Source: Microglena sp. YARC (Eukaryota; Chlorophyta; Chlorophyceae; Chlamydomonadales; Chlamydomonadaceae). From it: a stretch of 64,000 nucleotides of DNA. This document shows positions 1 through 11,245 of this stretch, in pieces (positions within the stretch are counted from its first letter, which is position 1; every line of letters starts with the position of its first letter). The position numbers and the translations under genes are program-made. Under the pieces are notes generated by a model, which made no database searches, was not told the DNA's origin, and worked only from the letters and a program-made list of their open reading frames with translations. Where the stretch lies: contig CM039462.1 of NCBI GenBank assembly GCA_022414725.1, forward strand, positions 60,771,642-60,835,641. Reading direction: 5' to 3'.

Positions 1-1424
1 GTCTCTTTGCTTACATGTTATTGTCACATTTCCTTGTTACATGCCCAACAAGTAGTCTGCCTTAGCTTGCTGTAAACCATGTAACAATTCAAATCAGGAG
101 CATTAAACTTGCTAGGGCTTAGTAACCAGACAGGGACACGGCTTCTGCCAGCCAAATTGCTGGCTGGAGCCATATAAACAAGTTCAATGTCAAGTAAAAT
201 AGAAACAACTTTGACTTCCATGAGGGGATGGGAATCTTGGACCCTTTTTTCGAAGACCTAAGAGTTCTTTTTATGAGAGTTCCTTGCCTCTACCTCGGCT
301 CCAGTCCAGGAGAGCCTTCACACAGGTGTTCCCCTGGGGGGACGGCTTTGTTGGGCGGGCTGTGTATGGGCTGTGGGCGGTTTTTATGGACATGTTTGTT
401 GGACAGGCTTTGGGTAGGTTTGCCATCTTAAACCCATGTTTTGCCTGGTTATACCCGGGTTTGCCTTGGGGGGAGGGGGGGGGGGGGGGGGGGGGGGGGG
501 CAGTAACGGTGCGGGTGAGTTACGGTACCATGTACGACAACTTAACAGGCGGATACCTGAAGGATGACACACCTACGGCCGACGACCGACGAGCCCACAC
601 AAGTCACTCATTCACAATTAGCAGCAGTGCTACGGTGCAGCACTGCAGCAGCCTGGAGAGCCGTGGAGTGAGCAATTCTGTCATGATTTCGGTTCGCCGA
701 AAAATGTCTGACACCGCTGATTGAATTATGATTACCGTCCGCCCGTCCGGACCCTACGAGGGCCGAACCTCCGTACAACACCCCTAGTAGGCGGAGGCAG
801 AGTCAGGCAGGCAGGCAATTCTACCACCTTGCAGCCCGAGCTACATGATGCAACCACAATCAATCTCCCAATCTCTCAATTCCTTTATTACTAGCCGACA
901 TGGGCACACAGGAAATAAGGGACGGTCACGTCCCGGTTGTAGTGAGGAGGTTGACCGGTCACCCCAGGTAGGGGGAAGCTAGAGTGGGGTGACCCACTCT
1001 TTCGTGGGGTGAACGTGTTCCGGTGCGGCAGCCTGGGAAGCCACGTAGCTATACCCCCCGCGCGCGCCCACCATTAAATTTGAACCAGCTTCGCCGGAAC
1101 ACATTCCACATGCACCGGAAGCCAACACTTTGGCCCAGATTGGCGATCACCCCCTTTCTTGAGCGACAATTACATAGCGTCCCCCGGGAATACTTCATAT
1201 ATTCATTTTCCTACAACCACGCCGCTTGGCGGTCTGTTTTCTTCTTTTCTATTCTCGAGCGCTCTTCCTTTATCGCCATTGCCACCCTGGAGCGCGATCG
1301 GCAACAATTAGCTGCTGCTAGCTTGCTCACTCAAACTGCAAGCAATCCTCCGCCTTCAACATTTATCTGCTTCTTCCCCTATTGAAGCAGCGGCCCTGAT
1401 TTATTGCGGCGCAGAATCGGGGCA
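1..1424. other. 5' flank of the oxidase gene, no gene recognised
   Basis: No convincing gene is seen. Bases about 145-200 hold one copy of the dispersed repeat with the near-palindromic core CAGCCAAATTGCTGGCTG. Bases 475-500 are a run of 26 G. The open frames here have low-complexity or frame-shadow translations. The stretch 1020-1420 lies just upstream of the oxidase start and would hold its promoter and leader; I see no clear TATA box. Confidence 0.5.
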
Positions 1425-4400
1425 ATGCACTCCGCTAGCACAAAACGAACAGGCTTGCTGCCTGTACTGCTCCTCTTAGCTATCTCCTGCGGCGTTTCAG
1501 TGCACTGCCAGGATGTATCCGATGCGAATGGGAGGAGCCTACAACAATCCGGAGCAGGAACAGTAGTAATATTTGCAAAATCACCTCCTCCGTCTCCTGC
1601 TCCTCCCCCCTGACCCTCAATAGCCCAACCCCCCTGGTAACCCCCCGCCATGGTGGACTGTATCCCCTCCCCCTTCCCCCGCCCCCCCCCCCACCCCTCT
1701 CCCCGCCATGGTGGACTGTATCCCCTACCCCATCCTCGCCCTCCCCCACCCCTCTCCCCCCCATGGTGGACAGTATCCCCTCCCCCTCCCCCAATCCTCC
1801 TCCCCCCCCGCCCCCCCCTCCCTGGTGGACTCTAGTCTCACCCCACCCCCTTCCCCCCCACCCCGACCCCTTTCCCCCTCCCCCCACCCCCATCCTCCCG
1901 TCCCCCCTCCCTCCCCCACCCAAACCTCCTCAAAGCTCCAGCCCCCCATTCATCAGCCAGGGCAATGGACAAGGCACAGGCCGTACTGACCTAAAATACT
2001 CAAACTTTGAGATCCTCCCAGAGCTGAGCAACGTGGTAGCAGTGCACATGGTGATTGTCCCTGGTACCAACAAGATCCTCTTCATGGAGCGTCCCAGTGG
2101 CTACCACCCCGACAACTCCCGATCCATCGCCGGCACCATTGACCTAGACACTATGGAGTGGCAACACATCACTTCGCCTGACGGTCTGTTCTGCTGTGGA
2201 CACACCTTTACCTCGGACGGGCAGGTGATCGTGGTGGGCGGCCACCAGGACAACGCTGGCTGGCCCAGTGGTATGAAATCTATTCGCATTCTCAGTGTGG
2301 AAACATCCCAGCTGGAGAAGATCACCGAAATGTCATGGAACAGATGGTACCCTAGCGCCACCATCCTACCAAACCGCAAGGTGCTCGTCATGGGTGGAAC
2401 CCAGGCTGTGGGTGCTGGCTCCAGGAACAACCCGATGTATGAAATCTGGGACCCGGAGAGCCCCTACAGTATCCCTCAGCAGTTACAGGTCAATGAGCGC
2501 TTCCTCCGCCGCATCAACCAGAACTATTACCCTTTCAATTACATCATGCCAAGCGGTGACCTGTTTACCTTCTGCGGACGCCATGGGACCATCATGGACC
2601 CTTACAATGGTGAACTGGGTTGATTGGTTCATTTGATGTGTGTGCATGTTGTCGGGTGGGAGGGTGGGTGTGGGCATGGTTCCGGTGTGGTAGGTTGATT
2701 GGTTCATTTGATGTGTGTGTGCATGTTGTCGGGTGGGAGTGTGTGTGTGTGCATGGTTCTGGTGTGGTGGGTTGATTAGTTCATTTGATGTGTGTGTGCA
2801 TGTTGTCGGGTGGGAGGGTGTGTGTGTGTGCATGGTTCTGGTGTGGTGGGTTGATTGGTTCATTTGATGTGTGTGTGCATGTTGTCGGGTGGGAGGGTGT
2901 GTGTGTGTGCATGGTTCTGGTGTGGTGGGTTGATGGGTTCTTTTGATGTGTGTGTGCATGTTGTCGGTGGGAGGGAGTGTGTTGTGTGCATGGTTTCTGG
3001 TGTGTGGGTTGATTGGTTCATTTGATGTGTGTGTGCATGTTGTCGGGTGGGAGGTTGTGTGTGTGTGCATGGTTCTGGTGTGGTGGGTTGATTGGTTCAT
3101 TTGATGTGTGTGTGCATGTTGTCGGGTGGGAGGGAGTGTGTGTGTGCATGGTTCTGGTGTGGTGGGTTGATTGGTTCATTTGATGTGTGTGTGCATGTTG
3201 TCGGGTGTGAAGGTGTGTGTGTGCATGGTTCTGGTGGAAGGGAGGGTGTGGGCGTGGTTCCTGTTTACCTTCTGCGGACGCCATGGGACCATCATGGACC
3301 CTTACAATGGTGAGCTGGGTTGATTGCTTATTTTGATGTGTGTGTGTGCATGTTGTCGGGTGGAAGTGTGCGTGTAGTTTGTGGTTCCAGTGTGGTGGGG
3401 GCATGCTATTATGGGTGTGTGCATGTTGTTGGGTGGGAGGGTGGGCGTGGGCGTGATTCCGGTGTGGTGGGGCCATGCTATACTGGGTGTGTGCATGTTG
3501 TCGGGTGGGAGGGTGGGCGTGGTTCTGGTGTGGTGGGGGCATGCTATTATGGGTGTGTGCATGTTGTCGGGTGGGAAAGTGGGTGTGGGCGTGGTTCTGG
3601 TGTGGTGGGGCCATGCTATAATGGGTGTGCGCATGATCTTTGTATTGTCGACTTATGAATACTATACGCATGCATCTCTGATGTACAATATATTACTACA
3701 TGCAAAGATACTTAAATACAACTTATATATATCTTATATACAACTATGTTACACTATATGCAACTTATATACAACAAGTATACAATATATACATATATTC
3801 AATGTATACGTATATGCAATGTACAGCACTGTGGGGGTAGAAACGTAGGTTGAAAGGTAGATGTGAGGGATGCGTTTTTTGACCCCACCATACCACAACC
3901 ACACCACACCACCTCCCCTACTTCACACGTCCCCTTCCCTCACCACACCTCCTCCCCTTCCTTCACACGTCCCCTTCCCTCACCACACCATCCCACATCA
4001 CACCATCCCACCATCCGACATCACACCACACCATCCCACACCACACCATCCTACACACACACCTGACACCACACATGCTAACTGCTCTCTCCTGCCTACT
4101 CCTTCCCTGCAGCCAGCTTTACACCCTGCTGCCCAGGCGCAATGGTATGCCAAGCCTGCGCAGTACCCTTTACCGGTACCGGAGTGATGCTCATGCTGAA
4201 GCCCGAGGATGACTACCAAGTTCGAGTATGGTTTTTGGAGAGCCAATGAAGATACCACAAGAATCTGTCCAGGCCTGCTGGTAAATTTTCCTCCCGCATG
4301 ACCGTCACCCCTCCCGACAGCACTTTCCCCAACTACACCTTTGGCTCGGGATGGGTTACGGGAGATGATCGGCGAGAGGGTGATGGGAGACGCAACGCTT

Positions 4401-7221
4401 CTGCCTAACGGCCACGTGATCCTGGTCAATGGGGCCAAGGAGGGCCTGGCAGGGGACTCTGCTAATGGTGGTGAATCCAGGGCCAACTTCCCCCAGTTCT
4501 GGGCGGAGGAGTACAACCCCTATGCCCCTCTAGGCGAGCGCTTCACCAAGCTTTCCCGTTCTCAGATCCCCAGGATGTACCACTCTTCTGTAGTGCTCAC
4601 CCTGGATGGCAGGCTGTTAATCAGCGGTTGCGACAGGTGCAACCCTTTGCTGATTGTTTCGGACGAGACATTCATCCCCCCACCGGTAGGTAGCTTTGTT
4701 GTGCTGGTTTGCTTAGTTGTTCCATGCTTCAAGTGCTTATTTCGGGTTATTGGGGTGGGTGGGTGCAAGAGGTGCAAACCTTTGCTGATTGTGTTGGACG
4801 AGACGTTCATCCCCCCACGGGTAGGTAGCCTTGTTGTGCTGGCTTGCTTAGTTGTACAATGCTTCAAGTGCTAACAACAAGTTCTTCAAGTGCTTATTTC
4901 GGGTTATTGGGGTGGTGGGTGGGTCGATAGGTGCAAACCTTTGCTGATTTGTCGACGAGACGTTCATTCCCCACCAGTAGGTAGCCTTGTTTATGCTGGC
5001 TTGCTTAGTTGTACCATGCTTTAATTGATTCATTCAAGTGCTTGAATTGCTTACATCGAGTGCTTCAAGTGTCTTTTACGGGTTCTTATGGGTGGGTTTG
5101 TGGGTGGGGTCAGGGTAATACATTTCGTCATTTTGGTAATTGCTTTTGACGCAACTGCCTCCTTATGGGTTGCGCTTTTGACTCACCTGAAGACGGAAAT
5201 CTGCGCGCTGTGCCCAGAGGGGTTTTAACAAATTGCGTCAATTGGGCAGTCGGGCTCCAAAACCTTGCGCACTAGTGCGCAATAGCGCGCGTCATGTAGT
5301 ACCCTGGGGTGGGTGGGTGCAACATGTGCAATTTTTGGCTGCTGGTGTCAGACGAGGCATTTATCCCCTCACTGGTGGCGGGTGGCCTTGTTGTGCTGAC
5401 TTACACTGTATCATTTTTAGGGTTGAGGGTTTAGGATTTGTTGTGCTGACTTGCACTGTTTCATTTTTGGGCTAGCAGCTTCCACCCAGCTCCATTAGCC
5501 AGCGACTGAGTCAAGCCCGAAGATTACAGCTGCATTGGAATGCCTGTCATTTCAGCTTTCAGATGCACTAGCTAGCCTCAGGTTTGGTTCAAGTACAGAG
5601 ATAGGGAGCTGGCTAGAAGCTGCTATGCATAGCTAGAAACAGAAAGAGTGATCTTGTTTCTGCTGACCTTGCTTTAGTTGTACCTGAAAGAAGAAAGAAA
5701 AAAGTGATTTGTTCGAGTTAACATTTTCCTGGTAATTATTTATTTACTGCCGAAGACGGTGAGCAGCCAAATTGCTGGCTGAAGCTATGCACTTGTTAGT
5801 TGTACCTGTTCAAGTTCGAGTTAGTTGTACCTGTGTGGTGCTAAGTTGTTGTGTGCTATGTCATTCTGTGTTGTTGTGCTTGTGGCACAGAAAGCTGCTT
5901 TGTACCCAAAAGTGACATCAACAGGCTCTTACGTAGCAAAACCCCAAAACACCGAGGCACATCAATTTAGAACTTGTGCTGCATGTAGCACCTTCAAGAA
6001 AACTTTGCCAAACACCTGGAATCATGTCCTGTCCCATCGCTCACTCACTCACTCACTCACTCACTCACTCACTCACATCACTCACTCACTCACTCTCTCA
6101 CTCGCTCACTCACTCTCTCAACTGCACTCACTCACCCCTCACTCACTCCCACCTCACCCACTCACCCACTCACTCACTCACTCACCCACCCACCCACCCA
6201 CTCATCACTCACTCACTCACTCACTCACTCACTCACTCACTCACTCAATCAATCAATCAATCAATCATATGACTCACTCACTCACTCACTCACTCACTCA
6301 CTCACTCACTCACTCACTCACTCACTCACTCACTCACTCACTCACATCATCTCACTCACTCAATCACTCACTCACTCACTCACTCATCACTCACTCACCC
6401 ACCCACTCACTCACTCACTCACTCACTCACTCACTCACTCACTCACTCACTCACCCACCACCCACCCACCCACTCACCACCCACTCACTCACTCACTCAC
6501 TCACTCACTCACTCACTCACCTCACTCACTCACTCACCACTCACCTCACCCACTCACCCACCCACTCACTCACTCACACCCACCCACTCACCCACCCACT
6601 CACTCACTCACTCACTCACTCACTCACTCAATTAATCAATCAATGGACTCACTCACTCACTCACTCACTCACTCACCACTCACTCACTCACTCACTCACT
6701 CACTCACTCACTCACTCACCCACCACCCACCACCACCCACTCACTCACCCACCACTCACTCACTCACTCACGTCAATCACCCACCCACTTGCTCGCTCAC
6801 ACACTCACGTCACTTCACTCACTCACTTTCTTCTCCCCCTCTCCCCTCCCCTGTGAAGGCCGAGTACCGTATGGAGTACTTCTACCCCACATACTGGTAC
6901 AACTTCGAGAACAAGCCCAAGATCACCAACAACCCCCCCATCGTCACCTACAACCAGCAGTTCCTGGTGTCCTACACTGGAGAAATTACCGACTTCGTCA
7001 CGGTCACTTCAGCAGTGCTCGTAGCCCCCAGCTCCACCACTCACAGCTGGAACACCAACCAGCGTGTGGTGAAGATGGTGATTGCTGGTCATGATACCGC
7101 TGCCCAAACACTGCTGCTTGTGTCACCACCCAACAGCAGGATCGCCCCGCCTCAGATGTTCATGTTGTTCTTGCTGAACGGTGATACATACTCGAAGGGA
7201 ACCTGGATCAAGCTAGGATAG
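1425..7221 (+). CDS. Glyoxal/galactose-oxidase-like copper radical oxidase, frame disrupted
   Basis: A secreted oxidase of the galactose oxidase/glyoxal oxidase family (AA5), which oxidises aldehydes or alcohols and makes hydrogen peroxide. Exon 1 begins at ATG 1425 with a hydrophobic signal peptide ending near VHC. Exon 2 (about 1961-2609) carries LFCCGH, matching the radical-site Cys, and RWYPSA, matching the cross-linked Tyr. Exon 3 (about 4113-4685) has RVMGDATLLPNG and PRMYHSS, supplying the axial Tyr and a copper His. The last exon (6859-7221) has TTHSWNTNQR, the second copper His, then the family C-terminus. The exon 2/3 and 3/last junctions are phase compatible. Exon 1 reaches an in-frame TGA at 1611 and its donor is unresolved. 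Between 4200 and 4360 the homology moves through at least three frames, so this copy is either a pseudogene or carries assembly indels. Confidence 0.8.
1640..1850. repeat. C-rich tandem repeat in intron 1 of the oxidase gene
   Basis: Four to five units contain CCATGGTGGACTGTATCCCC separated by C-rich spacers. They lie between the signal-peptide exon and the catalytic exon. A proline-rich reading is open in several frames, so a proline-rich linker cannot be fully excluded. An intron is preferred because the reading frame from the signal peptide stops at 1611. Confidence 0.7.
2610..3655. repeat. Intron 2 minisatellite carrying a second copy of the exon 2 end
   Basis: About eight units of roughly 78 bp (core TTGATTGGTTCATTTGATGT) run from the exon 2 donor to about 3240. 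About five shorter units of roughly 61 bp follow at 3320-3640. Between the two blocks, 3262-3323 repeats the last 43 bases of exon 2 and its donor (2567-2625) almost unchanged. The first array unit starts with the intron's own donor-proximal sequence. Confidence 0.85.
3656..4112. other. Remainder of oxidase intron 2
   Basis: The first part (3650-3830) is AT-rich with repeated ATATAC/CTTATAT motifs. The second (3880-4075) is a CCACACCA/CCTTCCCTCACC microsatellite-like stretch. The acceptor is CTGCAG at 4107-4112. No gene is seen. Confidence 0.6.
4686..5420 (+). repeat. Tandem copies of the exon 3 end and donor of the oxidase gene
   Basis: The last 60-70 bases of exon 3 (encoding CNPLLIVSDETFIPPP) plus the donor GTAGGTAG recur, diverged, near 4765-4865, 4925-5035 and 5320-5405. 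Each copy keeps the exon-like part, a recognisable GACGAGAC or GACGAGGC core and intron-side sequence. The last two copies are separated by the MITE at 5111-5306. Confidence 0.85.
5111..5306 (-). mobile_element. hAT-like MITE, CAGGGTA family, copy 1
   Basis: The ends are CAGGGTAATACATTTCGTCA and its partner TGACGCG..TAGTACCCTG reading the other way. The 8-bp flanks (GGTGGGGT and GGGTGGGT) agree at 6 of 8 positions but lie in GGGT-rich DNA. Internal sequence is rich in GCGC and in 'tttttgacgcaa'-like segments shared with the other three copies. There is no coding capacity, so it depends on a transposase encoded elsewhere. It lies in the last oxidase intron. Confidence 0.75.
5690..5805 (+). repeat. 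Dispersed repeat with AAATTGCTGGCT palindrome
   Basis: A unit made of GTGATTTGTTCGAGTT, CCTGGTAAT, ACTGCCGAAGACGG and the near-palindrome CAGCCAAATTGCTGGCTGAA, followed by CAAGTTC repeats. Related copies lie at about 145-200, 8530-8650 (inverted), 8845-8970, 26430-26570, 26590-26680, 43680-43830 (inverted), 43930-43990 (inverted) and 49905-49960. Its class is not known; a short retroposon or MITE is possible. Confidence 0.75.
6040..6832 (+). repeat. (CTCA)n microsatellite in the last oxidase intron
   Basis: Nearly 800 bases of CTCA repeats, interrupted by CCCA, ATCA and AATC variants. It lies immediately upstream of the polypyrimidine tract and acceptor of the last exon (6859). The long open frame of Leu-Thr-His-Ser repeats is only this microsatellite translated. 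Confidence 0.95.
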
Positions 7222-7440
7222 ATATCCGGTCTACCCTAGATCTCAGATTGAATGCTGCTCGTGTCACCACCCTCCTCAGATGCTCATGCTGTTCTTGCTG
7301 AACAGCGGTGAATACTCTCGCGGAACCTGGATGAAACTAGGATAGATCTCCGTTTTAAACTGGATGAAACTAGGGTAGATCTCCGGTTTAGCCTGGATCA
7401 AATTAGGGTATACCTCCATTTTAAGGACCTAAACTCTAGC
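7222..7440 (+). repeat. 3' flank copies of the oxidase C-terminal codons
   Basis: Bases 7259-7345 repeat the end of the last exon, reading PQMLMLFLLN..GTWMKLG and a TAG stop, against PQMFMLFLLN..GTWIKLG in the gene. Two shorter copies of the terminal CTGGATGAAACTAGG segment follow at about 7357-7380 and 7398-7420. They lie in the 3' untranslated region or just beyond, and repeat the stop codon. Confidence 0.85.
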
Positions 7441-7449
7441 ATGTTGTAC

Positions 7450-7466
7450 ATGCGTGTGTGTGTGTG

Positions 7467-7510
<44 letters not shown>

Positions 7511-7511
7511 A
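7450..7511 (+). repeat. (GT)n/(GA)n microsatellite
   Basis: A short GT run is followed by about 19 GA dinucleotides, 7470-7508. Simple-sequence DNA with no gene. Confidence 0.9.
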
Positions 7512-7559
7512 CATTATTGCATTCTGGTTGTATAGCAGCATTCTTCTGCTGAATACATT

Positions 7560-7860
7560 AATAGTTGTTACGAGGCGTGAGGTTGAGGGGGCCAGCCCGT
7601 TTGCTTGCACTGAGGGCACCACCATTTTTTATGCGGAATTATTTATTGTGACCACCTCTAATATGTAGATTATTAGTGGCCCTGAACCCTAAGCTGATTC
7701 ATTGTCCTTTCCAGCAAGGCGTATTGCCTACTACTAGACTAGGGTGGGTAAGGGGCAGATACATACATGAGTAAATAGTTTGTCTTATAACGAGGCGTGA
7801 GGTTGAGTGGGCCAGCCCGGTAGCCTGCACTGGGTCCGACCACATACAGGTTAGGTGCAG
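7560..7860 (-). repeat. Dispersed repeat E (GGTTGGCCCCAGAGCAAGC family), two copies
   Basis: Two inverted copies (7565-7640 and 7790-7850) of a repeat read on the other strand as TGGTTGGCCCCAGAGCAAGC..CTCAACCTCACGCCTCGTAA. Other copies are at 12283-12310 (fragment), 28655-28740, 35635-35710 and four in a row at 50778-51210. The class is unknown. Confidence 0.7.
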
Positions 7861-7894
7861 TGCGGATGTTATTCACTTCAGGATTTGGACACAG

Positions 7895-8060
7895 GAATGT
7901 TATTCACTTCAGGGCCCCCGTCGGTTCAACGATTGTTTGGGGCTCAGTTCATCAGTGCTTTTTCTTTTTTAGCCCTTCCTAACGGTTGGGCAAGTCCCTT
8001 TTAGCCTATTTGGCCTACCCCTGGACTGTAACATACATGCATACAGGATTTGGACCTAAA
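7895..8060 (-). repeat. Dispersed repeat B (ACAGTCCAGGGGTAGGCC family)
   Basis: A nearly full inverted copy. Read on the minus strand it runs TTACAGTCCAGGGGTAGGCC, AATAGGCTAAAGGGACTTGC, then CAATCGTT and ACGGGGGCCCTGA. Other copies: 8415-8510, 9095-9235 (inverted), 32880-32930, 42060-42120 (inverted), 42955-43000, 43180-43260 (inverted), 43498-43660, 43840-43880, 49310-49450, 50075-50130, 50303-50390, 51735-51775 and 51935-51975. It is probably a short retroposon tail, because different heads precede it. Confidence 0.75.
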
Positions 8061-8147
8061 CGTATAAAATCGGGCTGCCAAAATGCTCCGGTTGACCGAA
8101 TGCATTATGGATTGGTTCATAATGATGGATGCATGAGGGATGGATTC

Positions 8148-8334
8148 CAGGGTACTTCCATTGTCCAAATTGGCCAGCGCTTCAGCACACTTGAAACAAA
8201 CAAAACTGCGCTTTGTAGTGCAAAAAGCGCAAAAATTGCTTGCTGCGCCAACAGGGGGGTGCCAAAATCTGCGCGCAACGCGCAGTGGGGCTGAAAAAGG
8301 CAGCGCGCAAAAGCGCGCGCTTGGAAGTACCCTG
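8148..8334. mobile_element. hAT-like MITE, CAGGGTA family, copy 2
   Basis: Perfect 13-bp terminal inverted repeats CAGGGTACTTCCA/TGGAAGTACCCTG enclose 187 bp. A perfect 8-bp target duplication, ATGGATTC, lies at 8140-8147 and 8335-8342. CAGGG termini and 8-bp duplications are the signature of the hAT superfamily. The interior is rich in GCGC/AAAGCGC and has no transposase. This is the clearest copy of the family here. Confidence 0.9.
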
Positions 8335-8844
8335 ATGGATTCATGATGATGGATGCATGATGGATAACTTATTGCAGAGCCTATTTGATTGCTACTCATG
8401 TAACACACTGTTTGTACGCATGTTACAGTCCAGGGGTAGGCCCAATAGGTTAAAGGGACTTGCCCAACCGTTGTAGGAAGGGCTTCAAAAGAAAAAGCAT
8501 TGATGAACTGAACCTGCCTCTTCTTGTTTCCTGAACTTGAACTTGGGTTCATAGCTTCAGCCAGCAAATTGGCTGCTCACTGTATCCGGCAGTAAAAACA
8601 AATCTTCTTGTTACTCATGTCGTCCTGAGCTTGAACGTGGTTACATATATCGCCTGGTTCTTTGCAGTAGCATACATCATACAATCATTCACTGATATAT
8701 ACAGAGGCAAGATATCACGGCTTTCCAACTCCGGATTGCACATCAAGTAATCGTTCTGGGAGATGCGACGCAGGACGCAGCATCATGAACAACGACTCGT
8801 CATGATGCCACCCTTGGTTCGTTTTTTTTCGGAAATATGAAAAA

Positions 8845-9235
8845 TGAAAAAATGAAGGGGGGAAAAGTGATTTGTTCCAGCTTACATTTTCTGATAATAA
8901 TGTTTTTTTACTGCCGAAGAAAGCGAGCAGCCAAATTGCTGGCTGAAGCTATGTAACAAAGTTCAAGTTCAAGTAGTTCGGTTTGGTCATGTGGCCTGCC
9001 AGTTTTCAAACAGCTCACATTCTCCAGGTTGCATCCAGTTTCTTCATTCAATTAACTTGGTTACCGGTAAGAATTAAATGATCACTGTAGCACGAACTCA
9101 GGGCCCCCGTTGGTAAAACGATCGTTCGGGGTTCAGTTCATCAATGCTTTTTATTTTTAAGCCCTTCCTATCACGGTTGGGCAAGTCCATTAAGCCTATT
9201 TGGCCTACCCCTGGACTGTAACATACATACATACT
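8845..9235. repeat. Dispersed repeats D and B
   Basis: 8845-8970 is a copy of the AAATTGCTGGCT repeat in plus orientation. 9095-9235 is an inverted copy of repeat B, ending in 'ggactgtaacatacatac'. An element-like ATTAAATGATCACTGTAGCACGAACTCA segment (9074-9101) abuts it and recurs at 32203-32231. Confidence 0.7.
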
Positions 9236-9615
9236 TAACATAACTTCAACTTAGTACAAAAAAGGCTACAGTCAGCAATTTGGCTGCTCTCCTTCCTCGG
9301 TTGTTACTCTCCGTTCATACAATCATCCTTCACCGACCATCCTAGTGCAATTTCCTGTATGACGCCCTGCAGCCATGAGCCCATGACGTCAAAATATATG
9401 AAGTACTTGAACTTGATCATACCTATTGAAATTGTTACATCCGTGAAATACAGTTACTCACAGGATGTGATGTTAAGGACACCACAGCGTAAGCCGGAGC
9501 TAGCTATAGTCACCGTAGGACCACCACATTGAGAAGAATCACCGCCGATGCAAACACCGTTGGCCAGATCATACCTACATTACCTAGATTATAACTCTAC
9601 TCCAATAGTACGCTG
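9236..9615. other. No gene recognised
   Basis: Mixed-complexity DNA with a short palindromic repeat-D fragment at 9265-9290. No exon or RNA gene could be supported. Confidence 0.4.
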
Positions 9616-9810
9616 CAGGGTAATTCAAAGCGCGCACTTTTGTGCTTTTGAGCGCTGACTTTTTGACCGCCTCTGCGCTTTAAGCGCAGTTTTTTGCAAC
9701 CCTGTGTGGGCGCTGCAAGCAATTTCTGCGCTTTTTGCACTACACAGCGCCTTTTTTTTGTTTTCAAGTGCGCTAAAGCGCTGGCCAATTTGGCCATTTG
9801 AAGTACCCTG
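9616..9810. mobile_element. hAT-like MITE, CAGGGTA family, copy 3
   Basis: Ends CAGGGTAATTCAAA and TTTGAAGTACCCTG. The flanking octamers GTACGCTG (9608-9615) and GTACCTTG (9811-9818) agree at 6 of 8 bases. The interior shares the GCGC-rich text and the GCCAATTTGGCC segment with copy 2. Non-coding, 195 bp. Confidence 0.85.
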
Positions 9811-10289
9811 GTACCTTGGATCATCCCAATACCGACCGGTTTGTTCTACCCTGCCCTGGTGCTGGCGAAACCGGATAGTTTTTGAAGACAAAAGTGCGGT
9901 ACTAAAAAATGACCCCAAAAGTGCTCCGGAAGGGTAAAAACAGAGTTCCAGTACTGCCAGCACATTTCAGGAAGGCCACTGTCGAAAATTAGTATGCCAT
10001 GCCACAGGAGTGAGATTGAGGGATCCCTACCGTTTCATACATATGTACATACTGGAGAATAGCTATCATGTTGGGTTTATTTGGTTTTGCAGCCCCCCTG
10101 CGCCATTGTCCTACCCTGCTTGTATTAGCGTCTGTCAAAAGAGGAATCAAATGAAGGAAATTCGTTCTTAGCGAAGGTAGGTTGAAAATGTTCTGCTGGG
10201 GCAGCACCCTCGCGTACCTTTCCTTCGGCCACGAGGCTTGTGCGTTAGTTTTCTTTGTATCTATCACGATACTCGGATACTCCGATACC
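9811..10289. other. No gene recognised
   Basis: Apparently unique sequence between a MITE and the ARP2 3'-flank array. Nothing could be assigned. Confidence 0.4.
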
Positions 10290-11207
10290 TGGTGCACTAG
10301 AAGCAGCAGCAGTAGGGGCAGCCCACGCTACACCACACTGCACTTCTTCAATGCCCTGCTGCACTAGCAGCAGCAGCAGCAGTAGGGGCAGCCCACGCTA
10401 CACCACACTGCACTTCTTCAATGCCCTGCTGCACTAGCAGCAGCAGCAGCAGCAGTAGGGGCAGCCCACGCTACACCACACTGCACTTGTTCAATGCCCT
10501 GCTGCACTAGCAGCAGCAGCAGCAGTAGGGGCAGCCCACGCTACACCACACTGCACTTCTTCAATGCCCTGCTGCACTAGCAGCAGCAGCAGCAGTAGGG
10601 GCAGCCCTCGCTACACCACACTGCACTTGTTCAATGCCCTGCTGCACTAGCAGCAGCAGCAGTAGGGGCAGCCCACGCTACACCACACTGCACTTCTTCA
10701 ATGCCCTGCTGCACTAGCAGCAGCAGCAGCACTAGCAGCAATAGGGCAGCCCTCGCTACACCACACTGCACTTGTTCAATGCCCTGCTACACTAGCAGCA
10801 GCAGCAGTAGGGGCAGCCCACGCTACACCATATTGCACTTCTTCAATGCCCTGCTGCACTAGCAGCAGCAGCAGCAGGAGTAGGGGCAGCCCACGCTAAA
10901 CCACACTGCACTTCTTCAATGCCCTGCTGCACTAGCAGCAGCAGCAGTAGGGGCAGCCCACGCTACACCACACTGCACTTCTTCAATGCCCTGCTGCACT
11001 AGCAGCAGCAGCAGCAGCAGCAGTAGGGGCAGCCCACGCTACACCACACTGCACTTCTTCAATGCCCTGCTGCACTAGCAGCAGCAGTAGGGGCAGCCCA
11101 CGCTACACCACACTGCACTTCTTCAATGCCCTGCTGCACTAGCAGCAGCAGCAGTAGGGGCAGCCCACGCTACACCACACTGCACTTCTTCTATGCCCTG
11201 CTGCACT

Positions 11208-11245
<38 letters not shown>

